A stretch of 64,000 bases of DNA from Mycobacterium sp. UM_CSW (GTDB lineage Bacteria; Actinomycetota; Actinomycetes; Mycobacteriales; Mycobacteriaceae), in contig NZ_AUWQ01000001.1 in the NCBI RefSeq assembly GCF_000455205.1, forward strand, positions 124,001-188,000. Reading direction: 5' to 3'. The notes beneath the pieces are model-generated. The model had not been told where the DNA came from. It saw only the letters and a program-made list of their open reading frames with translations, and searched no databases. Below, one piece after another: positions 32,739-41,496 of the stretch. Position 1 is the stretch's first letter. Each line of letters opens with the position of its first letter. Made by a program: the position numbers and the translations under genes.

Positions 32739-33728
32739 GCGAATAGGCCGGTCCAGTTCGAACAGGTCCAGGAGGCGCAGGGCGGCTTGCGTGATGGTGT
32801 CCGCGTCGGTGGTGGGAGCGGGCAGCTTGCGGATTTTGGTGCGGGTGTAGAACGTCGCGGTCCGCACGGTGACGGCCACCCGGGTGACGATCCGTCCCCC
32901 CGCCAGCACGTCGTCCAATGCCTGGCGCGCCAATCGCGTTATGGCCGAATCCATTTCGGCCCTGTCGGTGAGGTCGCGCGGAAAGGTGACGACGTGGCTG
33001 CGGGAGCGCGGTATCCACGGCTCGGCGCTGACTTCCGCGTCCCCGCCGCCCTTGGCCAGCAGCAGCAGCCACAGGCCGGTGCGCGGACCGAACGTGGACG
33101 TCAGCAGTTCCGCGTCGGCGTTCGCAAGGTCACGCACCGTGGTGATATCAAGGGCCGCAAGCTTTTTCGCCGTCTTGGGGCCGACGCCCCACAGCGCGTC
33201 GACCGGGCGGTCCGCCATCACCGTCATCCAGTTCGCGTCGGTGAGCGCGAAGATGCCGGCCGGTTTCGCGAAGCCGGTGGCGACCTTGGCCCGTTGTTTG
33301 TTGTCGCTGATGCCGACCGAGCACGACAGTCCGGTCTCCGACGCGATCACCGTTCGGATCTGTTCGGCCACCTCGGTCGGATCCCCGCCCTCGACGCCGA
33401 CGTACGCCTCGTCCCAGCCCCACACCTCGACCGGATGCCCCAGGTCGCGCAGCAGGCCCATCACCTGGTCGGAGGCCGCGTCGTAGGCGGCCGGGTCCGA
33501 CGGCAGGAACGTGGCGTCCGGGCAGCGGCGGGCGGCGGTGCGCAACGGCATGCCTGCGTGCACGCCGAATTCGCGGGCCTCATACGAGGCGCAGGTGACC
33601 ACCTTGCGGGGTTCGGTCGGATCACCGCTGCCACCGACGATGACCGGCAGTCCGGCCAGTTCGGGGTGGCGTCGCAGCTCGACCGACGCCAGAAACTGGT
33701 CGAGGTCGACATGGAGGACCCAGCTCAT
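32700..33728 (-). CDS. dinP: Y-family DNA polymerase IV (DinB2/DinP)
   Basis: A 342-residue translesion DNA polymerase. It has the catalytic palm motif HVDLDQFLASVELRR (Asp metal ligands), the ASYEAREFGVHAGMPLRTAARRCP fingers, the second catalytic GWDEAYVGVEG (Asp-Glu), the helix-hairpin-helix DALWGVGPKTAKKLAALDI and the little-finger domain. Its length and context match Rv3056 (DinB2). The C-terminus RLELAMPD has no clear beta-clamp-binding QLxLF motif, as known for DinB2. It starts 7 bases after a TetR gene on the same strand and forms an operon with it. Confidence 0.93.
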   Translation of the reverse strand: MSWVLHVDLDQFLASVELRRHPELAGLPVIVGGSGDPTEPRKVVTCASYEAREFGVHAGMPLRTAARRCPDATFLPSDPAAYDAASDQVMGLLRDLGHPVEVWGWDEAYVGVEGGDPTEVAEQIRTVIASETGLSCSVGISDNKQRAKVATGFAKPAGIFALTDANWMTVMADRPVDALWGVGPKTAKKLAALDITTVRDLANADAELLTSTFGPRTGLWLLLLAKGGGDAEVSAEPWIPRSRSHVVTFPRDLTDRAEMDSAITRLARQALDDVLAGGRIVTRVAVTVRTATFYTRTKIRKLPAPTTDADTITQAALRLLDLFELDRPIRLLGVRLELAMPD

Positions 33729-33735
33729 CGCGCCC

Positions 33736-34338
33736 TCACCGCCCACAGAGCTTGCGCGCCAGGCTTTCCCACGCATCGCACAGCGTGTCCATGGTGTGTC
33801 CGGCGCCGTTGAGTTGGTGTTCCACGTAGTCCGGGTCGAGCAGGGCCAGCAGCGCGTCGGTCTGGATATCGAGGTCGCCGGTGGTGCCCGCCGAGGCCAG
33901 CAGCAGCCGCACGTGCGTGCGCTGCACGGCGCCCGCCCCGGCGTGGCGCAGCTGCGGATCGCGGTTGGCCGCCGACAGCAGCTCGTGGTGGGCGTGCACG
34001 AAGCACATCCGCTCGCGGCCGAAGGCGACCAGGCGATCCATCGGCGGGGCATCGGGCCCCAGCGGCGGGGGGCCGAACAGAAAAGCCTGCTGGCTGGCGC
34101 GCTCGTCCTCGTCGAGCAGCACCATCATCAGGCCCGCCCGGTTGCCGAAGCGGCGGAACAGCGTGCCCTTGCCGACGCCCGCGGCCGCGGCGACGTCGTC
34201 CATGGTGACTGCGTCCGCGCCGCGCTCGGCGACCAGCCTGCGTGCGGCCTGAAGCAGGAGCGTGCGGTTGCGCGCCGCGTCGCCCCGTTCCTGGGGAACC
34301 GACACGGGCAACTCGCGCGACCGCTCGACACCGCTCAC
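33736..34338 (-). CDS. TetR-family regulator (Rv3055 type)
   Basis: A 200-residue TetR repressor with the helix-turn-helix TLLLQAARRLVAERGADAVTMDDVAAAAGVGKGTLFRRFGNRAGLMMVLL at about residues 25-75 and an all-helical ligand domain. It is first in an operon with dinP (7-base gap) and divergent from the FMN reductase gene. The palindrome at 34365-34384 between them is the likely operator. Pairing a ligand-responsive repressor with an error-prone polymerase is unusual and conserved in H37Rv order as recalled. Ligand unknown, possibly a quinone or redox stress signal. Confidence 0.9.
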   Translation of the reverse strand: MSGVERSRELPVSVPQERGDAARNRTLLLQAARRLVAERGADAVTMDDVAAAAGVGKGTLFRRFGNRAGLMMVLLDEDERASQQAFLFGPPPLGPDAPPMDRLVAFGRERMCFVHAHHELLSAANRDPQLRHAGAGAVQRTHVRLLLASAGTTGDLDIQTDALLALLDPDYVEHQLNGAGHTMDTLCDAWESLARKLCGR

Positions 34339-34364
34339 ATCCGCACTTTAACGCTGCCGGAATA

Positions 34365-34384
34365 AACCGGACCATAGTCCGGTT
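34365..34384. promoter_or_regulatory. palindromic operator (AACCGGAC arms)
   Basis: AACCGGAC and GTCCGGTT form perfect 8-bp arms around a 4-base centre CATA, between the divergent TetR/dinP operon and the FMN reductase gene (27 bases from the TetR start). A likely site for the TetR product. Confidence 0.6.
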
Positions 34385-34427
34385 GGGGCGTGCAACGATG
34401 GTAGACCAACGGCCGAAGGGAACTAAG

Positions 34428-34985
34428 GTGGCAGAGATCCAAATCGTGGCGTTCGTGGGCAGTTTGCGCGCGGCATCGATCAACCGCCAGATCGCCGAGC
34501 TGGCGGGGGCGGTCGCTCCCGACGGCGTCAACGTCACGATCTTCGAGGGGCTGGCCGAGGTGCCCTTCTACAACGAGGAGATCGACCACGCGATGACCAC
34601 TGACGCCCCGCCGCTGGCCGCGGTGACCGCGCTGCGCGCTGCGGCGGCCGACGCCGATGCGGCGCTGGTGGTCACCCCGGAGTACAACGGCAGCTTCCCG
34701 GCGGTCGTCAAGAACGCGATCGACTGGCTGTCGCGCCCCTTCGGCGACGGCGCGCTGAAGGGCAAGCCGCTGGCAGTCATCGGGGGGTCCTTCGGCCAGT
34801 ACGGCGGGGTGTGGGCGCACGACGCGACCCGCAAGTCGTTCGGGATCGCGGGCGCCCGGGTGATCGAGGATCTCAAGCTCTCGGTGCCGTTCAAGACGCT
34901 GGCCGGCAAGGCGCCCGGCGAACACGCGGAGCTCTCGGCCAACGTGCGCGACGTCGTCGGCAAGCTGGCGGCCGAAGTCGGCTGA
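34428..34985 (+). CDS. NADPH-dependent FMN reductase family protein
   Basis: A 185-residue flavodoxin-like reductase of the ChrR/YieF type. It has GSLRAASINRQIAELAG (FMN phosphate loop), the VVTPEYNGSFPAVVKNAIDWLSRP block that is diagnostic of the family, and VIGGSFGQYGGVWAHDATRKSF. Such enzymes do two-electron quinone or azo reduction, protecting from redox stress. The GTG at 34428 is chosen because GAAGGGA sits 7 bases upstream and the length fits Rv3054c. It is divergent from TetR/dinP across a palindrome and is followed by a strong terminator. Confidence 0.9.
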   Translation: MAEIQIVAFVGSLRAASINRQIAELAGAVAPDGVNVTIFEGLAEVPFYNEEIDHAMTTDAPPLAAVTALRAAAADADAALVVTPEYNGSFPAVVKNAIDWLSRPFGDGALKGKPLAVIGGSFGQYGGVWAHDATRKSFGIAGARVIEDLKLSVPFKTLAGKAPGEHAELSANVRDVVGKLAAEVG

Positions 34986-35047
34986 ATTTAGCGAGAACCC
35001 ACAAGCCGGTCGCCGGCCACCAGCGACGTTTCGCTAACCGAATAGCC

Positions 35048-35075
35048 AAAGCCGCCAGCCCGCGCTGGCGGCTTT
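35048..35075. terminator. strong hairpin terminator after FMN reductase
   Basis: A perfect 12-bp stem, AAAGCCGCCAGC with GCTGGCGGCTTT, around a 4-base loop, with A and T runs at its ends. It separates the FMN reductase gene from the nrd operon leader and could work in both directions. Confidence 0.8.
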
Positions 35076-35261
35076 GCTGGTGATCGGACGGGGATGGGCG
35101 GGGTCGGCGCTCGCGCCGCCTTCGCCCGCTCGTTGTCGGTGGCCGCTGATATACCGGATGGCGTGGGCTTCCCGAGACCGATCTGTGATCTGCGACACGC
35201 CGAGCGGATGTCGTGCGGAGCCTTACGACCAGGGAATTTCAAAATTGTTATTCAGAACATC

Positions 35262-35299
35262 TTGTATCTAGACAACTTGTCGGCCACTAGGTGTAGTGT
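35262..35299 (+). promoter_or_regulatory. nrdHIE promoter with paired NrdR-like boxes
   Basis: Two inverted repeats, TTGTATCTAGACAA (35262-35275) and CACTAGGTGTAGTG (35285-35298), lie 23 bases apart centre to centre. The second overlaps a -10 TAGTGT (35294-35299). NrdR represses class I nrd genes from such pairs when dATP is plentiful. The same AGG-N-GTAGTGTTT element occurs at the nrdF promoter. Confidence 0.65.
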
Positions 35300-35524
35300 T
35301 TCGAGGCACCGGCAGATCCCAGGATCCCCACGCTGGCCGGGCTTGGGGACCTCCCCGAATCGGCTCGAAGAGGTCGAAGCAGCGCCTTCGGCTTCGAGCG
35401 CCGCAAGACGGGAATCTGGGGCCCTGGCGGGCCGCTGAAACACAGCGAAGACGCAGTTCGTTGCAGTACCCGAGTAGTTGCCAGTCCGTTACAGGTTCTC
35501 CCCTTCCGCAAAGGAGCGGCATCC

Positions 35525-35764
35525 ATGAGCATCACCGTCTACACCAAGCCCGCGTGCGTGCAGTGCAGCGCCACCTTCAAGGCCATGGACAAGCAGGGCA
35601 TCGCCTACCAGAAGGTGGACATCACGCTGGACGCTGAGTCGCGGGACTACGTGATGGCGTTGGGCTACCTGCAGGCTCCCGTCGTGGTTGCCGGGAACGA
35701 CCACTGGTCGGGTTTCCGCCCCGACCGCATCAAGGCGCTCGCGGAGTCGGCGCTCAGCGCCTGA
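35525..35764 (+). CDS. nrdH: glutaredoxin-like NrdH electron donor
   Basis: A 79-residue redoxin that reduces the class Ib ribonucleotide reductase. The active site is CVQC (residues 11-14) in the MSITVYTKPACVQCSATFKAMDKQGI start, and the C-terminal WSGFRPDRIKAL is the NrdH-specific signature that recognises thioredoxin reductase and NrdE. ATG follows an AAAGGAG ribosome-binding site. It is first in nrdH-nrdI-nrdE, with a long leader between promoter and start. Confidence 0.97.
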   Translation: MSITVYTKPACVQCSATFKAMDKQGIAYQKVDITLDAESRDYVMALGYLQAPVVVAGNDHWSGFRPDRIKALAESALSA

Positions 35765-35804
35765 GCAATAGCGGCAGACATTAGGTAAGGAAGGTTGCGG
35801 TGCC

Positions 35805-36314
35805 ATGGAGATCACTGGGCCCAACCTCGGTTGGATGAGTGACGACCCGCTTCGTTCGGCTGCGCCGAGCTTGCGATCGTCACTGGTCTATTTCTCTTCC
35901 GTGTCGGAGAACACCCACCGCTTCGTGCAGAAGCTGGGTGTTCCCGCCACGCGGATACCGCTGCACGGGCGCATCGAGGTCGATGAGCCGTATGTGCTGA
36001 TAGTGCCCACGTACGGCGGCGGCAGGGCCACACCGGACATCAATGCCGGGGGGTATGTCCCTAAACAGGTCATCGCCTTTTTGAACGACGAGCACAACCG
36101 GTCGCTGATCCGCGGCGTCATCGCCGCGGGCAACAACAACTTTGGTACCGAATTCGCCTACGCGGGCAACGTCATCTCCCGCAAGTGCGGCGTTCCCTAC
36201 CTTTACCGCTTCGAACTGATGGGGACCCCGGACGACGTGGATGCCGTCCGCGCCGGTCTCGCCGACTTCTGGAAGGAACAGACGTGCCACCAACCGTCAC
36301 TGCAGAGCCTGTAA
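35805..36314 (+). CDS. nrdI: flavodoxin-like NrdI
   Basis: A 169-residue flavodoxin that provides the oxidant for assembly of the dimanganese-tyrosyl radical cofactor of NrdF. It has the FMN phosphate loop [18 protein letters not shown], the VPTYGGG loop and the [39 protein letters not shown] end block. The ATG at 35805 follows GGAAGG. Its end overlaps the start of nrdE by 31 bases, so translation is coupled. Confidence 0.96.
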   Translation: MEITGPNLGWMSDDPLRSAAPSLRSSLVYFSSVSENTHRFVQKLGVPATRIPLHGRIEVDEPYVLIVPTYGGGRATPDINAGGYVPKQVIAFLNDEHNRSLIRGVIAAGNNNFGTEFAYAGNVISRKCGVPYLYRFELMGTPDDVDAVRAGLADFWKEQTCHQPSLQSL

Positions 36315-39300
36315 CCGCCGCCACGCATGGGTTGCCCGATGAAACGGACTACCACGCGCTGAACGCGATGCTGAATCTGTACGACGCGGACGGCAAGATT
36401 CAGTTCGACAAGGACGTTCTCGCGGCGCGCCAGTACTTCCTGCAGCACGTCAACCAGAACACCGTGTTCTTCCACAATCAGGACGAGAAGCTCGACTACC
36501 TGATCCGCGAAAACTATTACGAGCGTGAGGTTCTCGACCAGTACTCGCGCAACTTCGTCAAGTCGCTGCTGGACCGCGCCTACGCCAAGAAGTTCCGCTT
36601 CCCGACGTTCCTGGGCGCGTTCAAGTACTACACCTCCTACACGCTGAAGACGTTCGACGGGAAGCGTTACCTGGAGCGCTTCGAGGACCGCGTCGTCATG
36701 GTCGCGCTGACGTTGGCGTCCGGCGACACCGGGCTGGCCGAGAAGCTGGTCGACGAGATCATCGAGGGGCGGTTCCAGCCGGCCACGCCGACGTTCCTGA
36801 ACTCGGGCAAGAAGCAGCGCGGCGAGCCGGTCAGCTGCTTTCCGGCTGGAACACCGGTGGATACACCCGAGGGGCCGCAGGCAATCGAGACTTTGCGCGC
36901 AGGTGACCGGGTGCTTTCGCACGACGGATCCTTCTCCGTCGTCGAGTCCGTCATTGAGAACCCCAACGACCAAGCACTCATCTCGATTTCACACTTCGGG
37001 CACAAGGAACCAATTCTGTGCACTCCCGAGCATCCCATCCTGGTGTGGACCACGCGCGATGTGCAGACACTTATCGATGGTGACGGAGCCGACTCCTTCA
37101 GCGGATTCGTATGGTTGGCTGCCAAAGACATTCGTCCCACCGACTTCATCGTGACGGCAGCGCCGCTGGGGCAACGGTCGCGACGTGTCTACGACCTGAT
37201 GGAGCACGCCGGCGCAGGCGAGTATGAAGAGGTCGACGGCCTGATACGCAAGGTCAACACCGATCGGAAACACCGCAACAAGCAGCGCCATCACATGCGC
37301 TTCGTTTCGGTCAATCGCTATGTTGAGGAGTCGTACGACCTCGGCCTTCTCCTCGGCTGGTACGTCGCCGAAGGCCACATCTCCAAGCGATCGGGGCCTA
37401 CGGGCCGGATTCCCAACGGTATCCACTTCACGATCGGCACGCACGAATTGTTGTACCAGCAGGAGTTGGCCGCGGCATTCAAGCGAGTCTTTGCAGCGGA
37501 CCTGGCGGTCCACCAGAGTGTGTCCGACCAATCGGTGCGCATGATTTGCAACAGCAAGGTCGTTGCGTCGCTGTTTCTCTCCCTGGTCGGCACGGGATAC
37601 CACTCAAAGCGGTTGTCCCACGATGTCTTAACGGCCGGTGAAGAGTTTCAGCGTGGATTGCTGGCCGGTTTGTTCCGCGGAGACGGGTGCAGCACCGCCG
37701 GTGGCATGGTGCTCGACCTGGTGAATCCTGAGCTGGTTGATCAGGTGCAGCTACTGTTGCGCCGCAACGGAATCATGTCCAGGGTCCGTCAATACGTCAA
37801 CCAATCGGGCAATGCGACGGGCCAGGTCTTTGTACCCGGTCTGCCCGGGGCCAACGAAGACTTCATCTTCGACATCGGCAAGAACCTCCACAACTACGTC
37901 GGCCAGAAGGGGACGTCGCGCACGACCTATCGGGTCGTATATGGAAGACACGTGTACGGAATCCGTGAATTGAGGCGCACAGACGATGTTCCCTCAAAGG
38001 TGTACAACCTGCATGTCGAGGACACGCATACGTACACGATTCGCGGCACGGTCGTACATAACTGCTTCCTCTTGCGCATCGAGGACAACATGGAGTCGAT
38101 CGGGCGATCGATCAACTCCGCCCTGCAGCTGTCCAAGCGCGGCGGGGGAGTTGCGTTGCTGCTCTCCAACATTCGCGAGCACGGCGCGCCGATCAAGAAC
38201 ATCGAGAACCAGTCGTCGGGCGTCATCCCGATCATGAAGCTGCTGGAGGACTCGTTCTCCTACGCCAACCAGCTGGGCGCGCGCCAGGGCGCCGGCGCGG
38301 TGTACCTGCAGGCGCATCACCCCGACATCTACCGCTTCCTGGACACCAAGCGGGAGAACGCCGACGAGAAGATCCGGATCAAGACGCTGAGCCTCGGCGT
38401 GGTGATCCCCGACATCACCTTCGAGCTGGCCAAGAAGAATGAGGACATGTACCTGTTCTCGCCGTACGACGTCGAGCGCGTGTACGGGGTGCCGTTCGCC
38501 GACATCTCGGTGACCGAGAAGTACTACGAGATGGTGGACGACGCGCGCATCCGCAAGACCAAGATCAAGGCGCGCGAGTTCTTCCAGACGCTGGCCGAGC
38601 TGCAGTTCGAGTCGGGCTACCCGTACATCATGTTCGAGGACACAGTGAACCGGGCCAACCCCATCGAGGGCAAGATCACGCATTCGAACCTGTGCTCGGA
38701 GATCCTGCAGGTGTCCACGCCGTCGTTGTTCAACGACGACCTGTCGTATGCCAAGGTGGGCAAGGACATTTCGTGCAACCTGGGGTCGCTGAACATCGCC
38801 AAGACGATGGACTCACCGGACTTCGCCCAGACGATCGAGGTGGCGATCCGCGCGCTCACCGCCGTCAGCGACCAGACGCACATCACGTCGGTGCCCTCAA
38901 TCGAGCAGGGTAACAACGATTCCCACGCGATCGGCCTCGGGCAGATGAACCTGCACGGCTACCTGGCCCGCGAGGGCATCTTCTACGGTTCCGAGGAAGG
39001 CATCGACTTCACCAACATCTACTTCTACACGGTGCTCTACCACGCGCTTCGGGCCTCGAACCGCATCGCGATCGAACGCGGCACGCACTTCAAGGGTTTC
39101 GAGAAGTCGAAGTATGCAAGCGGCGAGTTTTTCGACAAGTACACCGAGCAGGTGTGGGAGCCGGCGACCGACAAGGTGCGCCAGCTGTTCGCCGACGCCG
39201 ACATCCGCATCCCCACCCAGGACGACTGGAAGCGGCTGAAGGAATCGGTTCAAGCGCACGGCATCTACAACCAGAACCTGCAGGCGGTGCCGCCCACCGG

Positions 39301-39676
39301 GTCGATCTCTTACATCAACCACTCCACATCGTCGATCCACCCGATCGTGTCTAAGGTCGAGATCCGCAAGGAGGGCAAGATCGGGCGGGTCTACTACCCG
39401 GCGCCCTACATGACCAACGACAACCTGGAGTACTACCAGGACGCCTACGAGATCGGTTACGAGAAGATCATCGACACGTACGCCGCGGCCACCCAGCACG
39501 TGGACCAGGGGCTGTCGCTGACGTTGTTCTTCAAGGACACCGCCACCACCCGCGACGTGAACAAGGCGCAGATCTACGCCTGGCGCAAGGGAATCAAGAC
39601 GCTGTACTACATCCGGCTGCGGCAGATGGCATTGGAAGGCACCGAGGTCGAGGGCTGCGTGTCCTGCATGCTGTAG
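36284..39676 (+). CDS. nrdE: class Ib ribonucleotide reductase large subunit with an intein
   Basis: Makes deoxyribonucleotides with NrdF. The 1130-residue precursor holds a 409-residue intein at residues 185-593; removing it leaves a 721-residue NrdE, close to the normal length. Extein motifs are GEPVS then the redox Cys at the splice point, NLCSEI (radical Cys with Asn and Glu), ISCNLGSLN (second redox Cys), the [18 protein letters not shown] block and the C-terminal GCVSCML redox pair. GTG at 36284 sits after GGAAGGAAC and within nrdI. The intein must be spliced out for enzyme function because the first redox Cys is the +1 residue of the intein junction. Confidence 0.97.
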   Translation: MPPTVTAEPVTAATHGLPDETDYHALNAMLNLYDADGKIQFDKDVLAARQYFLQHVNQNTVFFHNQDEKLDYLIRENYYEREVLDQYSRNFVKSLLDRAYAKKFRFPTFLGAFKYYTSYTLKTFDGKRYLERFEDRVVMVALTLASGDTGLAEKLVDEIIEGRFQPATPTFLNSGKKQRGEPVSCFPAGTPVDTPEGPQAIETLRAGDRVLSHDGSFSVVESVIENPNDQALISISHFGHKEPILCTPEHPILVWTTRDVQTLIDGDGADSFSGFVWLAAKDIRPTDFIVTAAPLGQRSRRVYDLMEHAGAGEYEEVDGLIRKVNTDRKHRNKQRHHMRFVSVNRYVEESYDLGLLLGWYVAEGHISKRSGPTGRIPNGIHFTIGTHELLYQQELAAAFKRVFAADLAVHQSVSDQSVRMICNSKVVASLFLSLVGTGYHSKRLSHDVLTAGEEFQRGLLAGLFRGDGCSTAGGMVLDLVNPELVDQVQLLLRRNGIMSRVRQYVNQSGNATGQVFVPGLPGANEDFIFDIGKNLHNYVGQKGTSRTTYRVVYGRHVYGIRELRRTDDVPSKVYNLHVEDTHTYTIRGTVVHNCFLLRIEDNMESIGRSINSALQLSKRGGGVALLLSNIREHGAPIKNIENQSSGVIPIMKLLEDSFSYANQLGARQGAGAVYLQAHHPDIYRFLDTKRENADEKIRIKTLSLGVVIPDITFELAKKNEDMYLFSPYDVERVYGVPFADISVTEKYYEMVDDARIRKTKIKAREFFQTLAELQFESGYPYIMFEDTVNRANPIEGKITHSNLCSEILQVSTPSLFNDDLSYAKVGKDISCNLGSLNIAKTMDSPDFAQTIEVAIRALTAVSDQTHITSVPSIEQGNNDSHAIGLGQMNLHGYLAREGIFYGSEEGIDFTNIYFYTVLYHALRASNRIAIERGTHFKGFEKSKYASGEFFDKYTEQVWEPATDKVRQLFADADIRIPTQDDWKRLKESVQAHGIYNQNLQAVPPTGSISYINHSTSSIHPIVSKVEIRKEGKIGRVYYPAPYMTNDNLEYYQDAYEIGYEKIIDTYAAATQHVDQGLSLTLFFKDTATTRDVNKAQIYAWRKGIKTLYYIRLRQMALEGTEVEGCVSCML
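36836..38062 (+). mobile_element. NrdE intein with LAGLIDADG-type homing endonuclease
   Basis: A 409-residue in-frame intein. Splicing block A is [13 protein letters not shown] (Cys1), block B is CTPEHPILV (T-x-x-H), block F is [17 protein letters not shown] and block G ends VVHN before the +1 Cys of the extein. Two dodecapeptide motifs of a homing endonuclease, [11 protein letters not shown] and [10 protein letters not shown], lie in the middle, so the element looks both splicing-competent and mobile. It sits at the conserved redox Cys of NrdE. Sample composition is lower in G+C than the extein (35 of 60 at 37501-37560 against 40 of 60 at 38461-38520). H37Rv NrdE has none, as far as I recall. 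Confidence 0.95.
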
Positions 39677-39710
39677 GACGCGCAAGCCGTTGATGCGCCC
39701 GGTATCAGGG

Positions 39711-41258
39711 TCAGGTACCGGCGCCGCGCCCCTTGATGAGAGCCGCGGCCCGTTCGGCAATCGCGTAGACGGTTGCCAGCGTGTTGCTCGCGGGTAGCGA
39801 GGGCATGACAGACGCGTCCGCCACCCGGAGTCCAGTGATGCCGTGGACCCGAAGCTCGTCATCAACCACTGAATGCTGAGTTTGCCCCAGGGCGCATGTC
39901 CCTGCCGGGTGGAAGTAGGGGCCTACCGTCTGTTTGATGAACTGGCGCAATGCTTTTCTGCTGCTGACTCCGGGTCCCGGTGCCAGCTCCGCGCCCGGCC
40001 AGGCATCCAGCGCGGGTCCGGTCCCGATCTCTCGGGCGATCAAGAGACCCTCCAGCAAAGTCTCCACGTCGCGCGCATCCCCGAGGTAGTTCGGGTTGAC
40101 GACGGGTGCCGTGTCGGGGGCTGGTCCCGCCAAACGCACGCTGCCGCGGCTGAACGGCTGCATCGCGGATACGCCGAGCACGTAGATATTCGGTATGTCG
40201 AGTCCGGCCAAGGCGCCAGTGTCCACGAACAGAATCTGTAAGTCAGGCGCCGCGACGGCGAATGGGGAGCGGATTATGCCCATTATTTCGCCATGATTGT
40301 GCCGCGGCGTCGGAATCGGCTGAGTCGCTTGAAATATGACCCCGGTGAACGGGTGGTCTTGCAAGTTCGAACCGACACCAGGCAGGTCAAGCGCAACGTC
40401 AATGCCGAGGTCGCGGAGATGGTTCTGCGGTCCGACACCCGAAATCATCAGCAGTCGCGGTGAGCCAATTGCACCGGCGCACAGCACGACTTCGGCTGCC
40501 GCGGCCACCGTCGGAGGCTGCCCGGCGACGCGGTACTCCACTCCGCTACAGCGCCCGTCGGCGATTCGTAGCCGATGAACGACGGCATCCGCGACCACGG
40601 TCAGGTTTTCGCGGGGAAACACGGGCCACAGATAGGCATCCGCCGCGCTCTGCCGGCGCCCGTTGGAAATCGTCACATCCGGCGCTGCAAAACCAAACTC
40701 AAATCCGCTGCTCAGATCCTGCGCAGGCGGATGCCCACACTGCAACGCGGCGCGCAGCCCGGCAGCAAGTACCTCGTTCGGCGACCCCACCGGAGCTACC
40801 CGCAGCGGGCCTTTTTTGCCCCGCAAGGCAGGATCACCGTGGCGCGCGCTCTCGCTCGCTTTGAAGTACGGCAAGAGATCGTCGAACCGCCAGCCGGGTG
40901 GCCAATCGGCATAACTATCGCGGTGTCCGCGGACGAACATCATGCCGTTGATTGCCGAGGACCCGCCGATTCCGCGCCCGAGGGGTAAATGCACCGCCCG
41001 GCCGGTTGCCGCCTGCACCGTGGTGAGACCGCCGCAGTCGGCCGAACTTTTGATCAATGTCGGCCACAGGGGTGGTTGCGCGCTGGAGGGCAGAAGGGTG
41101 GCACTTCCAGCCTCGAGAAGCAAGATCCGGACGTCGCTGTCATCGCTCAGCCGGCGCGCCAACACGCACCCGGCGGTACCCGCGCCGATGACGATAAAGT
41201 CATATGACTCAGTTCCTGGCAAGTGGAGCCTCTTCTCAGGCGTTGGGGTCCAACCCAT
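39711..41258 (-). CDS. GMC-family FAD oxidoreductase (choline-dehydrogenase-like)
   Basis: A 515-residue flavoprotein. It opens with the FAD Rossmann motif VIGAGTAGCVLARRL, then the GMC signature 1 LPLGRGIGGSSAINGMMFVRGH, signature 2 GAIGSPRLLMISGVGP, and the C-terminal catalytic His pair region GPYFHPAGTCALG and ASVMPSLPASNTLATVYAIAERAA. GMC enzymes oxidise alcohols such as choline, aryl alcohols or sterols. It starts at ATG with weak ribosome-binding signal. It is the left gene of the accessory island, 35 bases from the convergent nrdE, and divergent from the methyltransferase. Confidence 0.9.
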   Translation of the reverse strand: MGWTPTPEKRLHLPGTESYDFIVIGAGTAGCVLARRLSDDSDVRILLLEAGSATLLPSSAQPPLWPTLIKSSADCGGLTTVQAATGRAVHLPLGRGIGGSSAINGMMFVRGHRDSYADWPPGWRFDDLLPYFKASESARHGDPALRGKKGPLRVAPVGSPNEVLAAGLRAALQCGHPPAQDLSSGFEFGFAAPDVTISNGRRQSAADAYLWPVFPRENLTVVADAVVHRLRIADGRCSGVEYRVAGQPPTVAAAAEVVLCAGAIGSPRLLMISGVGPQNHLRDLGIDVALDLPGVGSNLQDHPFTGVIFQATQPIPTPRHNHGEIMGIIRSPFAVAAPDLQILFVDTGALAGLDIPNIYVLGVSAMQPFSRGSVRLAGPAPDTAPVVNPNYLGDARDVETLLEGLLIAREIGTGPALDAWPGAELAPGPGVSSRKALRQFIKQTVGPYFHPAGTCALGQTQHSVVDDELRVHGITGLRVADASVMPSLPASNTLATVYAIAERAAALIKGRGAGT

Positions 41259-41446
41259 TTCGATCGGATATCGGCTTTCGGGTCACCCATGATTCGTCGC
41301 CAACGCCGAGCACCATAAGACAGCGAGTAGCGGGCCATCAAGTCCAGCGCGCCATGGCTGGCTTCGCCACCGCGTATTCCGGCCATCGGCCGCGTTATTC
41401 GGGTAGACCGGCGGCGACTGTAGCCCTAACTTTGCTGCAGAAAGCG

Positions 41447-41471
41447 CCCGGACGAGCGAGACTCGTTCGGG
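41447..41471 (+). other. hairpin in the methyltransferase leader
   Basis: CCCGGACGAG and CTCGTTCGGG form a 10-bp stem with one mismatch around a 5-base loop, 25 bases before the methyltransferase GTG. It may be an operator of the divergent GMC/methyltransferase promoters or an mRNA structure. The rest of the 238-base gap shows nothing clear. Confidence 0.35.
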
Positions 41472-41496
41472 CTCCAGACGATTCAAGGGGGCGACC

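Larger units (their letters stand above)
34986..35524. other. 539-base intergenic region upstream of nrdH
   Basis: Non-coding. It contains the terminator at 35048-35075, a longer TTAGCGA/TCGCTAA hairpin next to the FMN reductase stop, a stretch with no clear signal (35080-35250), the NrdR-like promoter at 35262-35299, and a long 5' leader of about 220 bases. That leader has several GC-rich stems, including TCGAAGC/GCTTCGA near 35370-35396. No tRNA or convincing small gene was seen. Confidence 0.6.

Noticed and set aside
35306-35524. Possible cobalamin riboswitch in the nrdH leader
   Set aside because: No convincing B12 box or matching conserved core could be found by eye.
35252-35824. Several small leftward frames opposite the nrdH leader and nrdH
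   Set aside because: They oppose a clear nrdH gene and its leader and show no start signals or family patterns.
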